26,849 nucleotides of DNA from a virus: the IMG/VR virus record IMGVR_UViG_3300030329_006103, positions 1 through 26,849 of that record; one strand, 5' to 3'. Position numbers and translations under genes: made by a program. Under the pieces are notes generated by a model. The model was not told the DNA's origin. It saw only the letters and a list, made by a program, of their open reading frames with translations, and made no database searches. Below are positions 9,302 to 15,892 of the stretch, one piece after another (position 1 is the first letter of the stretch; each line of letters opens with the position of its first letter).

Positions 9302-10537
9302 TTAAACAACCTTCATGTTGTGCATTTCAATCAATTTTTCCACATATTGCCTAGCATATGGATCAACAACGTGTACACCATCTGGAGAAGAGGTCATCCC
9401 CAGCGAATCAAACGCTGCAGTTGCGTTAATCGTAATAACTGGATTTGCGCCGGGGTGGCTGGCTACCGTATCAAATAGCCTATTTGCTAACCCTTCCCTG
9501 TATTCTCTATAATTAACATAATATCTTTTGTATCTTGAGGCACTAGTTGCAGTTCCGGGGGGTGCTGGGGTGGCATATACCAACTGTACATCAGATGGGG
9601 CACTAGTTGGTTTAACCGCGGGGGGTGGACCTAGCCATATAACCTTGGAGGCCGGGGTTGTTTCATTAATTAAATCTAACAAGCTTTTTGTACCTGCGAT
9701 GCCATTCCCGCCCAAGTTAATTACGATAAGCCCGGGCTGGGCCTGTAATCTTTGTTTTAAATCTGCGCTCTGATTTCCGTCTTTTACCCAAAATGAAGGT
9801 TTGGCGCCAACCTTTCCTAGTCGATTTCCACCAACTAAAGTCCAGCCATTTTTCGGCAATAGCTTCTCAAAATTTCGGCCTATTGCGCCCTGTATTTGGC
9901 TGTCTCCAAAAATTAGTGCTGTATTTTTTCCGCCGCTATAGCTGCTCAACCCACCAGTATAGCTGCCCATAGTTATAGGCCCAGAGGTTAAATTTCTATG
10001 AACTTCTTCTGGACTTGTAAACGCCCCTCCTCCGGTCGGAAGCCACTTTACGCCTAGTTTTTTAATATACACCCCTTCGGCATCGGTAGCTTCTGTCTTA
10101 TGTACTATAACAATGTCACCCACCTCAACGGGGTGATCGTGAAAAACTCTTCCCACAAAAGAAGGAAAAGATGTTTCAATTATAAGATCGTCCATAGTGC
10201 CCGGGGGCGCTGGGATGTTTTTTGGGAGGGTCGATCTGACCTGAGATTCTGGATCTGTTAGAAGTACACATTTTAGCTCAACGTTTGGAGGGGTTGTTGA
10301 AAAAAAGCCCATATCTGGATCTAGGGCTGTGCCAGGAGGGGGAGAATATGGCTTTACTTTTAAAACCAGTGCTTCGTGTTCTACGACGGCCTCTCTAGTA
10401 TTTAAAGTATGCCGATCTTCTATCGCATCACTTAATGCTTTTAAACTCTTTGATCTTCTAGTGTCTAGAGGTGTAGATGCTGAATTATAATTTAGTGTTT
10501 TTGGCCATCGCGCGATGAAATCCTCAATCGCGCTCAT
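9302..10537 (-). CDS. Hub paralogue fused to an SGNH/GDSL hydrolase
   Basis: This 411-residue protein has an N-terminal hub domain (about 25-170) that parallels the neighbouring lysozyme hub: DTRR, LKALSDAIE, PGTALDPDMGFFS, FPSFVGRVF, VEVGDIVIV and GVKWLPTGGG. After a Gly/Ser linker the C-terminal half (about 205-411) carries SGNH-hydrolase blocks. These are LIFGDSQIQG with nucleophile S213, a GGN at 236-238, NLGGNGI with N278, and SPDGVHV with D386 and H389. Such enzymes remove acyl groups from esters, and phage examples can deacetylate host polysaccharide. Position at the baseplate suggests action on the cell surface at infection. The substrate is unknown. The ATG at 10537 overlaps the upstream gene by 14 bases and has AAGGA eight bases before it. 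The tandem duplication with swapped payloads is unusual. Confidence 0.78.
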   Translation of the reverse strand: MSAIEDFIARWPKTLNYNSASTPLDTRRSKSLKALSDAIEDRHTLNTREAVVEHEALVLKVKPYSPPPGTALDPDMGFFSTTPPNVELKCVLLTDPESQVRSTLPKNIPAPPGTMDDLIIETSFPSFVGRVFHDHPVEVGDIVIVHKTEATDAEGVYIKKLGVKWLPTGGGAFTSPEEVHRNLTSGPITMGSYTGGLSSYSGGKNTALIFGDSQIQGAIGRNFEKLLPKNGWTLVGGNRLGKVGAKPSFWVKDGNQSADLKQRLQAQPGLIVINLGGNGIAGTKSLLDLINETTPASKVIWLGPPPAVKPTSAPSDVQLVYATPAPPGTATSASRYKRYYVNYREYREGLANRLFDTVASHPGANPVITINATAAFDSLGMTSSPDGVHVVDPYARQYVEKLIEMHNMKVV

Positions 10538-10829
10538 CTTTCTTATCCTTAATCATGTCATATATATCAGACTTATCTTCTGCAGATAAACCAGCATTAG
10601 TGTTGCTGACTCTTTGCACAATTGTCGATAATTTTACTAACTGTTCGTTTGATCGTTGAAGATTTTCAATATATTTAGCAGCAAGGGGTCCATACTCCTT
10701 CTTGGCAGCATCAGAGTTTTTCATCTCATGCATTGCATCAATTAAAAGAGTTTTTGCTAAAGCTCTGTCGTCTCTAACATTTCTTGTAACCTCTTCTAGA
10801 TAATCTTCTAAACTTCCCCTGAGTCCCAT
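10524..10829 (-). CDS. Small helical protein of unknown function (101 aa)
   Basis: This 101-residue, highly charged protein is probably all-helical. A likely amphipathic stretch runs through YIENLQRSNEQLVKLSTIVQ at about residues 52-71, and the C-terminus is very rich in Lys/Asp (IKDKKDERD). I do not recognise the family. It overlaps the sigma factor gene by 22 bases upstream and the SGNH hub gene by 14 bases downstream, so it is translated between the late sigma factor and the first baseplate gene. Candidate roles from position alone are a transcription cofactor, a packaging subunit or a virion assembly factor, and none is supported by a motif. There is no signal peptide, membrane segment or cysteine. 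Confidence 0.7.
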   Translation of the reverse strand: MGLRGSLEDYLEEVTRNVRDDRALAKTLLIDAMHEMKNSDAAKKEYGPLAAKYIENLQRSNEQLVKLSTIVQRVSNTNAGLSAEDKSDIYDMIKDKKDERD

Positions 10830-11509
10830 TTGTTTCTAAAATTCCTATATTTAATTCTTAACTTATTTAAGATGTTTACAACCTGCTTTGTGTTTAGGCC
10901 GGTAAGTTCTCTTAAGTATAAGTAAATAGCTTTTTTATTGAAAATCTCTATATCTTCAGAGCTTTCAAATAAAATTCTGATTGCTTCTAAGACCTTTCTC
11001 TCATTGGGTTTTAAGTTTGCGTTAGTCCAAGAATTCATCTCATGGTAAAAATGAAGCCAGAATTCTCTAGACTGTCTTTCCTTAATGTAAGAATAGTCAT
11101 CTGTTATTTGCTCTATAATAGCATCGTTTGTCAGGTCGTCTAAGAAAACTTCTTTCCTGCTTCTGCTAGCATTCTTCTTGACCTTGTGAATAAACCAGTT
11201 TTTAGTAACAACAGAAAAATAAGAGAAAGCTTTCGAACCCTTAGAGGGATCGTACTTGTCTAATATTGTTGTTAGCCAAACTTTGCAATCTTGCTTAAGA
11301 TAATCAATGTTTGGTAAATTACTAAAACGATAAGTATATATGATTTTATCCACCATTTGATCGAACGCCGGCTGGATCCAATTTATATATAACTCTGTTC
11401 TTTTCTCCCGAGAATTCGTGTTTGTATATTCAATTATAGCCAGTTCGTGCTCTTTGGTGAAATATAAATTCTTAGTCCTCTTCCGTCTTTTCTTCACTAT
11501 TTTCGTCAT
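10808..11509 (-). CDS. gp55: Late-transcription sigma factor, gp55-like
   Basis: This 233-residue protein has a sigma-70 region 2 pattern at about residues 68-112: IDYLKQDCKVWLTTILDKYD, then GSKAFSYFSVVTKNWFIHKV. The tyrosine/tryptophan-rich second helix is what contacts and melts the -10 element in sigma factors. T4 gp55 is 185 residues and largely a region 2 protein that directs RNA polymerase to late promoters. This one is longer. Its C-terminal third contains a possible helix-turn-helix (about 195-222, ELTGLNTKQVVNILNKLRIK) that could be a region 4 remnant. The N-terminus is strongly basic (KKRRKRTK). The ATG at 11509 lies inside the end of the membrane-protein gene (38-base overlap) and has GGAA before it. 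It probably controls the structural genes immediately downstream. Confidence 0.85.
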   Translation of the reverse strand: MTKIVKKRRKRTKNLYFTKEHELAIIEYTNTNSREKRTELYINWIQPAFDQMVDKIIYTYRFSNLPNIDYLKQDCKVWLTTILDKYDPSKGSKAFSYFSVVTKNWFIHKVKKNASRSRKEVFLDDLTNDAIIEQITDDYSYIKERQSREFWLHFYHEMNSWTNANLKPNERKVLEAIRILFESSEDIEIFNKKAIYLYLRELTGLNTKQVVNILNKLRIKYRNFRNKWDSGEV

Positions 11510-11804
11510 CTAGTTCCATTCCATCTTCAAGATCTGTTGTAAGCTCATAAATAGATTCAAAGTTTTGTATTTCGGCAACTAACTCCTTAGATCTTAAAAC
11601 TAATTCTTGTATTGTCGGTTCCCCATAAAACATATCCATGCCATAGAGTTCCTCAACAAATTTAGAATAAGAAGCCGCCACTATGTATAGATCACCAAGA
11701 TTGTCAGATGTGTATAGTAGTTTAGCTAGCACCTTGAGCAAGTACCAAACAAGAACAACATTTAGTAACACTGATATACTCAGCAATATTAGAGCAATTG
11801 TCAT
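11472..11804 (-). CDS. Small single-pass membrane protein, unknown
   Basis: This 110-residue protein has one long hydrophobic segment at about residues 2-30 (ALILLSISVLLNVVLVWYLL) and a soluble remainder. It ends in a very acidic tail (DDENSEEKTEED). The N-terminal segment has no evident signal-peptidase site and is probably a membrane anchor with the acidic domain in the cytoplasm. Its start overlaps the stop of the zinc-ribbon gene as ATGA (11801-11804), so the two are likely translationally coupled. Its 3' end overlaps the sigma factor gene by 38 bases. I do not recognise a family. It could act at the host membrane, but there is no motif to say how. Confidence 0.7.
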   Translation of the reverse strand: MTIALILLSISVLLNVVLVWYLLKVLAKLLYTSDNLGDLYIVAASYSKFVEELYGMDMFYGEPTIQELVLRSKELVAEIQNFESIYELTTDLEDGMELDDENSEEKTEED

Positions 11805-12046
11805 CTTTTCTTTTTTAAAGCTTTCTTTTGCAGAGATAATTCCTTTTTCGCATCTTCGATAAAGTTCTCTGTCACCTCGCCAACTTTAGTTGACCCTATT
11901 TTTTTTGTGAGCAAAGGTGTACTCAACATCCTACCTAAAGAACCAGTTATATGACACAAAGTACAATCGTGCAAAGTTTCTTTGATAGAATGATACACAT
12001 TCAATACACCCTCACAGGAGCGACACTGATATGTGTATCTCGGCAT
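11801..12046 (-). CDS. FmdB-type zinc-ribbon protein
   Basis: This 81-residue protein opens with MPRYTYQCRSCEG and has a second pair, DCTLC, giving C8-x2-C11 and C28-x2-C31. That is the four-cysteine zinc ribbon of the FmdB family, including the usual Y-Y-C start and the following GRMLSTPLL (family: R-LS-P). The C-terminal half is Lys-rich. FmdB-type proteins are often annotated as putative regulators, but their function is not settled. The ATG directly follows the TAA of the acidic 74-residue gene. It precedes the late sigma factor by one gene, so a role in transcription is possible but inferred only from context. Confidence 0.8.
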   Translation of the reverse strand: MPRYTYQCRSCEGVLNVYHSIKETLHDCTLCHITGSLGRMLSTPLLTKKIGSTKVGEVTENFIEDAKKELSLQKKALKKKR

Positions 12047-12271
12047 TTACTCCTCAGAGTCTTCTGAGTCGCCATCGGCATCGAAAGTCTCTTCGATCTT
12101 AACGCCCTCAAAACTAACAACAGGAGGATTAACAACGTGCAACAAGGTTGAATCATTCTCATCGGTGGCCAAGTTAAAATTCTCCAACATCGGAACAATG
12201 TCACTCTGCTCCATTAAAGACTTTTGTAAAGTCATCATAATTGCGCCTAACGCTTGCTTACTTAATTTCAT
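12047..12271 (-). CDS. Small acidic protein of unknown function (74 aa)
   Basis: This 74-residue protein begins with a helical segment (KLSKQALGAIMMTLQKSLME) and ends in an acidic tail (DADGDSEDSEE). Its ATG overlaps the TGA of the dehydrogenase gene as ATGA, and AGGA lies eight bases upstream. It abuts the zinc-ribbon gene. A 67-residue frame on the same strand overlaps it but lacks the ATGA coupling, and I take it as spurious. The size, acidity and location just before a gp55-like gene would fit a small late-transcription cofactor such as T4 gp33. I see no diagnostic motif, so the function is unknown. Confidence 0.7.
   Translation of the reverse strand: MKLSKQALGAIMMTLQKSLMEQSDIVPMLENFNLATDENDSTLLHVVNPPVVSFEGVKIEETFDADGDSEDSEE
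12050..12055 (-). promoter_or_regulatory. Strong ribosome binding site for the zinc-ribbon gene
   Basis: On the minus strand GAGGAG is followed by TAA and then ATG. The two GAG codons encode the last two residues of the upstream acidic protein, the TAA is its stop, and the ATG starts the FmdB-type gene. The Shine-Dalgarno motif is therefore embedded in the upstream gene's 3' end, which supports both the start choice and coupled translation. Confidence 0.65.
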
Positions 12272-13131
12272 TTTGAATTCCTTTTCTTTTTTTTAGTGAC
12301 CGCACCTTCAATCTTAGTCCAGTCCAAATCATCTCTAACTTCTAAATTCTTGTTCCAAACAGCTTTCATAACTGTTGGCTCCACTTCATTTTCGTGAAAC
12401 ATTTCAATAAATGCATTCAAGTCTTTTGGAAAGCATTTCCCTCCGAAGCCAAGACTCCCGTCATGGCCTGGGACATCTATGTGGGAGTTTCCAATTCTTC
12501 CATCTGTAATAAAACCAAGCATGGCATCTTGCCAATTAACATTTAATTTGTCAGCACCTTGCCTCATTTCATTCATAAAGGATACCTTTGTAGCAAAAAA
12601 GCAGTTCGCCATATATTTGATAAACTGCGCGGTTGTAACATCTGTGTGGATAATTCTAACATATGGGAACCGAGTCCTCATTGCCATCTCAACTCGTTCA
12701 GTTAGTTCTTTTGTTCCACCTAAAATAACCCTGGATGAGTTAATAAAATCAAATCGGGCGGCGCGTTCTGTTAAGAACTCTGGGCTGAACACAATATTCA
12801 ACTCGGGATACTTATCAATATATCGTTCAACAGTACCCGGAATAACTGTAGATTTTACAACAAAAATATTGTCTTTTCGCTTATTTAACAAAGAGATTTG
12901 TTCGAAAACGCCATCCATGATTGATGTATCAATCTCGCCACCCAAGGCAGTCGTCATAGGCGTTGGAACAGAAACAAAGATGACATTGGATTCATTGATA
13001 GTGTCTCGCATATTGTGCGTTGACCTCGTTGGATCTACATCGTAAACTTTCACATCTGCATGCAAACTAAAGCCGGCAGCAATTGCGGAGCCAACAAATC
13101 CGTTTCCTATTATACCAATTTCTTCTTTCAT
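12268..13131 (-). CDS. Short UDP-sugar 6-dehydrogenase homologue (lacks C-terminal domain)
   Basis: The 287-residue protein has an N-terminal NAD-binding Rossmann motif (GIIGNGFVGSA, residues 6-16) and the SPEFLTE motif (116-122). It also has K171/N176 in the central helix and the catalytic cysteine C233 in GFGGKCFPKD. These belong to the UDP-glucose/GDP-mannose dehydrogenase family, which oxidises a nucleotide sugar to its uronic acid in two NAD-dependent steps. Typical members are 390-450 residues. Here the protein ends about 50 residues after the catalytic cysteine in a Lys-rich tail, so the C-terminal UDP-binding domain is missing. The nucleotide specificity, or even full activity, is therefore uncertain. 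It follows the SDR epimerase by one base, and AGGAT precedes its ATG. Confidence 0.8.
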   Translation of the reverse strand: MKEEIGIIGNGFVGSAIAAGFSLHADVKVYDVDPTRSTHNMRDTINESNVIFVSVPTPMTTALGGEIDTSIMDGVFEQISLLNKRKDNIFVVKSTVIPGTVERYIDKYPELNIVFSPEFLTERAARFDFINSSRVILGGTKELTERVEMAMRTRFPYVRIIHTDVTTAQFIKYMANCFFATKVSFMNEMRQGADKLNVNWQDAMLGFITDGRIGNSHIDVPGHDGSLGFGGKCFPKDLNAFIEMFHENEVEPTVMKAVWNKNLEVRDDLDWTKIEGAVTKKKKRNSK

Positions 13132-13132
13132 C

Positions 13133-14008
13133 TTATCCTACTTTTGTTCTCTCAAAACAGTCCTCAATACCGTCATAGATGTTCCAGTCGGGCGTCCACC
13201 CTAGCTCTTCTAGTGGTGTCATATCAGCCTTCGTTAAGCGAACATCTCCAGCGCGTTCTTCGACATAATCAAATTTTACATGAGGATGATGCTTTTGTAC
13301 AATATTTTTTATTTGATTCAAGGAGATATTGTCTCCGGTGCCTACATCAAAAAATTGGCCACAAAAATTCATATCGAAATTCATAGCAAATATGTTCGCA
13401 GAAACAACATCTAAGACATGAGACATATCTCTCCGCTGCTCTCCGTCTCCAGTAATATGAGGAGTGGTACCATCACGGACAGCTTTCATGTATGCCGCAA
13501 CTGCAGTTGCATATGGGCCAGATGCTTCCTGATCGTGAGAATAAACATTAAAATATCGAAGAGACACAGTGTCCATCGTGCCATAAAGAGCACTATACAT
13601 TCCCACTTCTAGCTCTGATGTGTATTTCTGTAATGCATATGGGCTGACTGGGCCGTTCCCGTTGCCCCGAACAGAAGATGAACTAGAATAAATAAACCTC
13701 TTTACTCCATTCTTGCGCGCGAAGTTTAAAGCAACACTTGTTGCCATCACGTTGTTTTGCATCGTCTCCACTGGCTGCTCTACACTATATGCAACCCTAG
13801 GGATACAAGCTAAATGAAACAAATACTCTGGTTTAAAATTAGTGTAATGTGGGTGAAACTTTCCATCCGTGTGTTCTTGCAGCTCATCTATTACATCTTT
13901 ACCATCCTGTAGATCAATACCTAAGACTTCGTGTCCTTGGCGCTCTAACTCTTGTACCAATTTTGTACCAATATAACCGCGGTGTCCGGTCACTAAACAT
14001 CTAGCCAT
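13133..14008 (-). CDS. Nucleotide-sugar epimerase, extended SDR family
   Basis: This 291-residue protein has the glycine-rich NAD motif TGHRGYIG (residues 7-14) and a Ser-rich strand FIYSSSSSV. The catalytic pair is Y124-x3-K128 (SPYALQKYTSE). Further family segments are RYFNVYS and GDGEQRRDMSHVLDVV, with RAGDVRLTKAD near the C-terminus. These are the landmarks of UDP-GlcNAc/UDP-glucose 4-epimerase-like enzymes and related UDP-glucuronate epimerases. It would interconvert nucleotide-sugar epimers in the cytoplasm and feed the glycosyltransferases around it. The precise substrate cannot be read from sequence. AGGGAG lies before the ATG at 14008. The first bases overlap the preceding GT2 gene by 8, and the dehydrogenase gene follows one base later. 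Confidence 0.85.
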   Translation of the reverse strand: MARCLVTGHRGYIGTKLVQELERQGHEVLGIDLQDGKDVIDELQEHTDGKFHPHYTNFKPEYLFHLACIPRVAYSVEQPVETMQNNVMATSVALNFARKNGVKRFIYSSSSSVRGNGNGPVSPYALQKYTSELEVGMYSALYGTMDTVSLRYFNVYSHDQEASGPYATAVAAYMKAVRDGTTPHITGDGEQRRDMSHVLDVVSANIFAMNFDMNFCGQFFDVGTGDNISLNQIKNIVQKHHPHVKFDYVEERAGDVRLTKADMTPLEELGWTPDWNIYDGIEDCFERTKVG

Positions 14009-14660
14009 CTTGTTCTCCCTTAAGTTTTGAATCGTAATAAGCTACTTTATCAACGTTGTTTGTTCTGTTTTCTTCATGTATTCTATACCGATATAGCGGA
14101 GCTTTTAAGTGATACATAGAATATTTTTTTTGGAACCTCTCCAATAGCTCATGGCCCTCGCGCATTTTGTATTCTTCATTGTAAAAATTTAACGAACACA
14201 AAGCTTCATAACTAAACATAACGCCACAAGCAATTGGTTCTGAAAAAGAATCATAATACCCTAGCTTCTGGCCAACATGATCTACTTTCATATAATCACA
14301 GCAAACCGCTTGATAGCTCCTGTTCATTTCCAACATGGTTGATAGCATGTATAGAAAGTGTCTAGAAACATAGTCATCTGAATCAACTCTAACAAAATAC
14401 TTGCCACGAGCAGTCTTTAAAATATTATTTAATGATGTGGGTAAGCCCATATTTTTCTTGTTCTGTATAAGCCTTACATTAAGTACATCACCCATTGCTG
14501 TACAAACATCTTGTAATTTTTGACTCGGCACTTCGTTGTCATCGACTAGAACAACCTCAAAATGGTCTTTGCTCAAGGTCTGGGATGCTAAACTTCGAAG
14601 GCATCGATACACCCAATCATCTTGTCGATAGCAACATATGCCAACTGTTACTTTATACAT
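14001..14660 (-). CDS. Glycosyltransferase family 2 (GT-A fold)
   Basis: This 219-residue protein opens directly in a GT2 domain: VTVGICCYRQDDWVYRCLRSL, then VVLVDDNE, NMGLPTSLN and the metal-binding DSDD at residues 93-96 (YFVRVDSDDYVS). GT2 enzymes transfer a sugar from a nucleotide donor, usually with inversion. Acceptor and donor cannot be predicted. It is short for the family, with little beyond the catalytic domain and no membrane segment, so it probably works in the host cytoplasm. It starts 3 bases after the first CMP-sugar synthetase gene and its end overlaps the epimerase gene by 8 bases. Confidence 0.85.
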   Translation of the reverse strand: MYKVTVGICCYRQDDWVYRCLRSLASQTLSKDHFEVVLVDDNEVPSQKLQDVCTAMGDVLNVRLIQNKKNMGLPTSLNNILKTARGKYFVRVDSDDYVSRHFLYMLSTMLEMNRSYQAVCCDYMKVDHVGQKLGYYDSFSEPIACGVMFSYEALCSLNFYNEEYKMREGHELLERFQKKYSMYHLKAPLYRYRIHEENRTNNVDKVAYYDSKLKGEQDG

Positions 14661-14663
14661 TCT

Positions 14664-15245
14664 TTAGAAATCCATCTTTTCTAGGGTGTTAATATCTTCG
14701 ATTGTGTGTACATCAATATAATCTGTAAGAACTGCACTTATGTACATTCCCAACCCTAGGCGGGATACACAATCTGTATTAAAAACTCTTATAGCGCCAT
14801 CAGTGAACAAAGTTTCCTTGTTAATTGACAAGCATTCCCAAACTTCTCCGTTTGAATGTGCTACTTTTTCAATAGCTTCGTCTATTTTACAAGCTTCAAT
14901 CTGTGGAGAGTTGGCCTGTAACATGCAAATATAGTCTACTTTTCCAGACTTCTCTATTTCCGACAATGCATGTTCTAAAACCTGTTGTTTTCCAACACTT
15001 TCTAAGGCTAGGCTATCCGGTCGATGAATAACATTAAACCCATAAAGTAAAGAAATATTAGCAATTTCCTCACTATTTGTTGAAATATAAGTCTCATTTA
15101 GATACTTTGACTGTTTTATTGCGTCCAAAGTCCAACATATAAGAGGTTTTTCCTTCAAAGGGTATATGTTTTTACCCTTTAGCCTACGCGAGTTGCCTTT
15201 AGCTGGAATAAAAGCGACTATTCTCACTAGCCTAAGCCCTTCCAT
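14664..15245 (-). CDS. neuA: CMP-acylneuraminate synthetase homologue (NeuA-like, first copy)
   Basis: This 193-residue protein begins with the nucleotide-binding loop VAFIPAKGNSRRLKGKN, typical of CMP-sugar synthetases (NeuA/KdsB superfamily). It continues through YISTNSEEI, LQANSP and a shortened TDGAIRVFN segment, ending in DVHTIEDI. Such enzymes activate nonulosonic acids with CTP. It is shorter than the usual 220-230 residues, mostly between the LQANSP and GAIRVF segments. I keep the ATG at 15245, which overlaps the previous gene by 19 bases. A GTG at 15227-15225 forms TAGTG with the previous stop and would start the protein at the family's usual first residues (RIVAFIPAKG), so it is an equally good start. 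Confidence 0.78.
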   Translation of the reverse strand: MEGLRLVRIVAFIPAKGNSRRLKGKNIYPLKEKPLICWTLDAIKQSKYLNETYISTNSEEIANISLLYGFNVIHRPDSLALESVGKQQVLEHALSEIEKSGKVDYICMLQANSPQIEACKIDEAIEKVAHSNGEVWECLSINKETLFTDGAIRVFNTDCVSRLGLGMYISAVLTDYIDVHTIEDINTLEKMDF

Positions 15246-15892
15246 GTGTTTCCGGCTGGGGTCCAGTGGTGGTCACACTGCAATTCAACATCATACAAAT
15301 ACGTGAAACCACGAGAAACAACCTTGTTAGCCCAATAGCGGTCTTCTTTACCAGAAAGTCTCTCATCAAATTTATTCTCTAATAGAACGCTTTTATCATA
15401 AAAACAAAAAGCATTGTGTAAAAAGTGTCTTTCCTCTGCATCAGACCACATGTTGACTACAGATTCATCTGTGAAGTGGGACCACACATACCGTTTTGTA
15501 ATCTTACGGCCCCTATATACGGGCGTCTGCTTTCCAAATACAGCGGCATGCTGTCTTAAGTTCGATTTAACTCGATCTAAATTAATGGGCCTTGTAATAA
15601 CGCTATGTGCAGATAAAACTAAGATTGTATCATTCGATGCAGCGCGAACTGCCATGTTAAGTGACCGCCCCGGAGAATAATTATCAATTTGCATTATTTT
15701 GATGTTTGAAAAACAGAATTCATTAACGATTTCCATAGATTGATCAATTGAGTTGTTATCAACAATTATGATCTCCGGATCATTAAACGTGTCCAAACAA
15801 GACTGGATCGCATAACCTATCCAGTTTTCTTCATTTCTATTTCGAATAATAATAGAAAGATTGTCAGCCATTGAACCTACCTGAGTATTCAT
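15227..15892 (-). CDS. Glycosyltransferase family 2, DxD-poor
   Basis: The GT2 domain begins LSIIIRNRNEENWIGYAIQS, followed by EIIIVDNNSIDQS, PGRSLNMAVRAA and a position normally occupied by DxD that here reads VLSAHS. The lack of an acidic DxD pair is seen in some GT2 branches, so activity is plausible but the metal site is unusual. C-terminal features include ERLSGKEDRYWANKV and a His pair (DHHW). The frame opens with a GTG at 15901. I chose the first ATG, at 15892, because GAGGG lies eight bases upstream. Another ATG at 15871 with AGG before it would reduce the overlap with the NeuB gene from 29 to 8 bases. Confidence 0.8.
   Translation of the reverse strand: MNTQVGSMADNLSIIIRNRNEENWIGYAIQSCLDTFNDPEIIIVDNNSIDQSMEIVNEFCFSNIKIMQIDNYSPGRSLNMAVRAASNDTILVLSAHSVITRPINLDRVKSNLRQHAAVFGKQTPVYRGRKITKRYVWSHFTDESVVNMWSDAEERHFLHNAFCFYDKSVLLENKFDERLSGKEDRYWANKVVSRGFTYLYDVELQCDHHWTPAGNTWKGLG

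Noticed and set aside
12001-12204. 67-codon minus-strand frame overlapping the zinc-ribbon and acidic small genes
   Set aside because: It is out of frame with two genes that have a good ribosome binding site and ATGA coupling. Its Leu/Arg-rich product looks random.
12479-13045. 188-codon plus-strand open frame
   Set aside because: It is antisense to the UDP-sugar dehydrogenase, whose catalytic motifs are intact. The plus-strand product has no recognisable domain.
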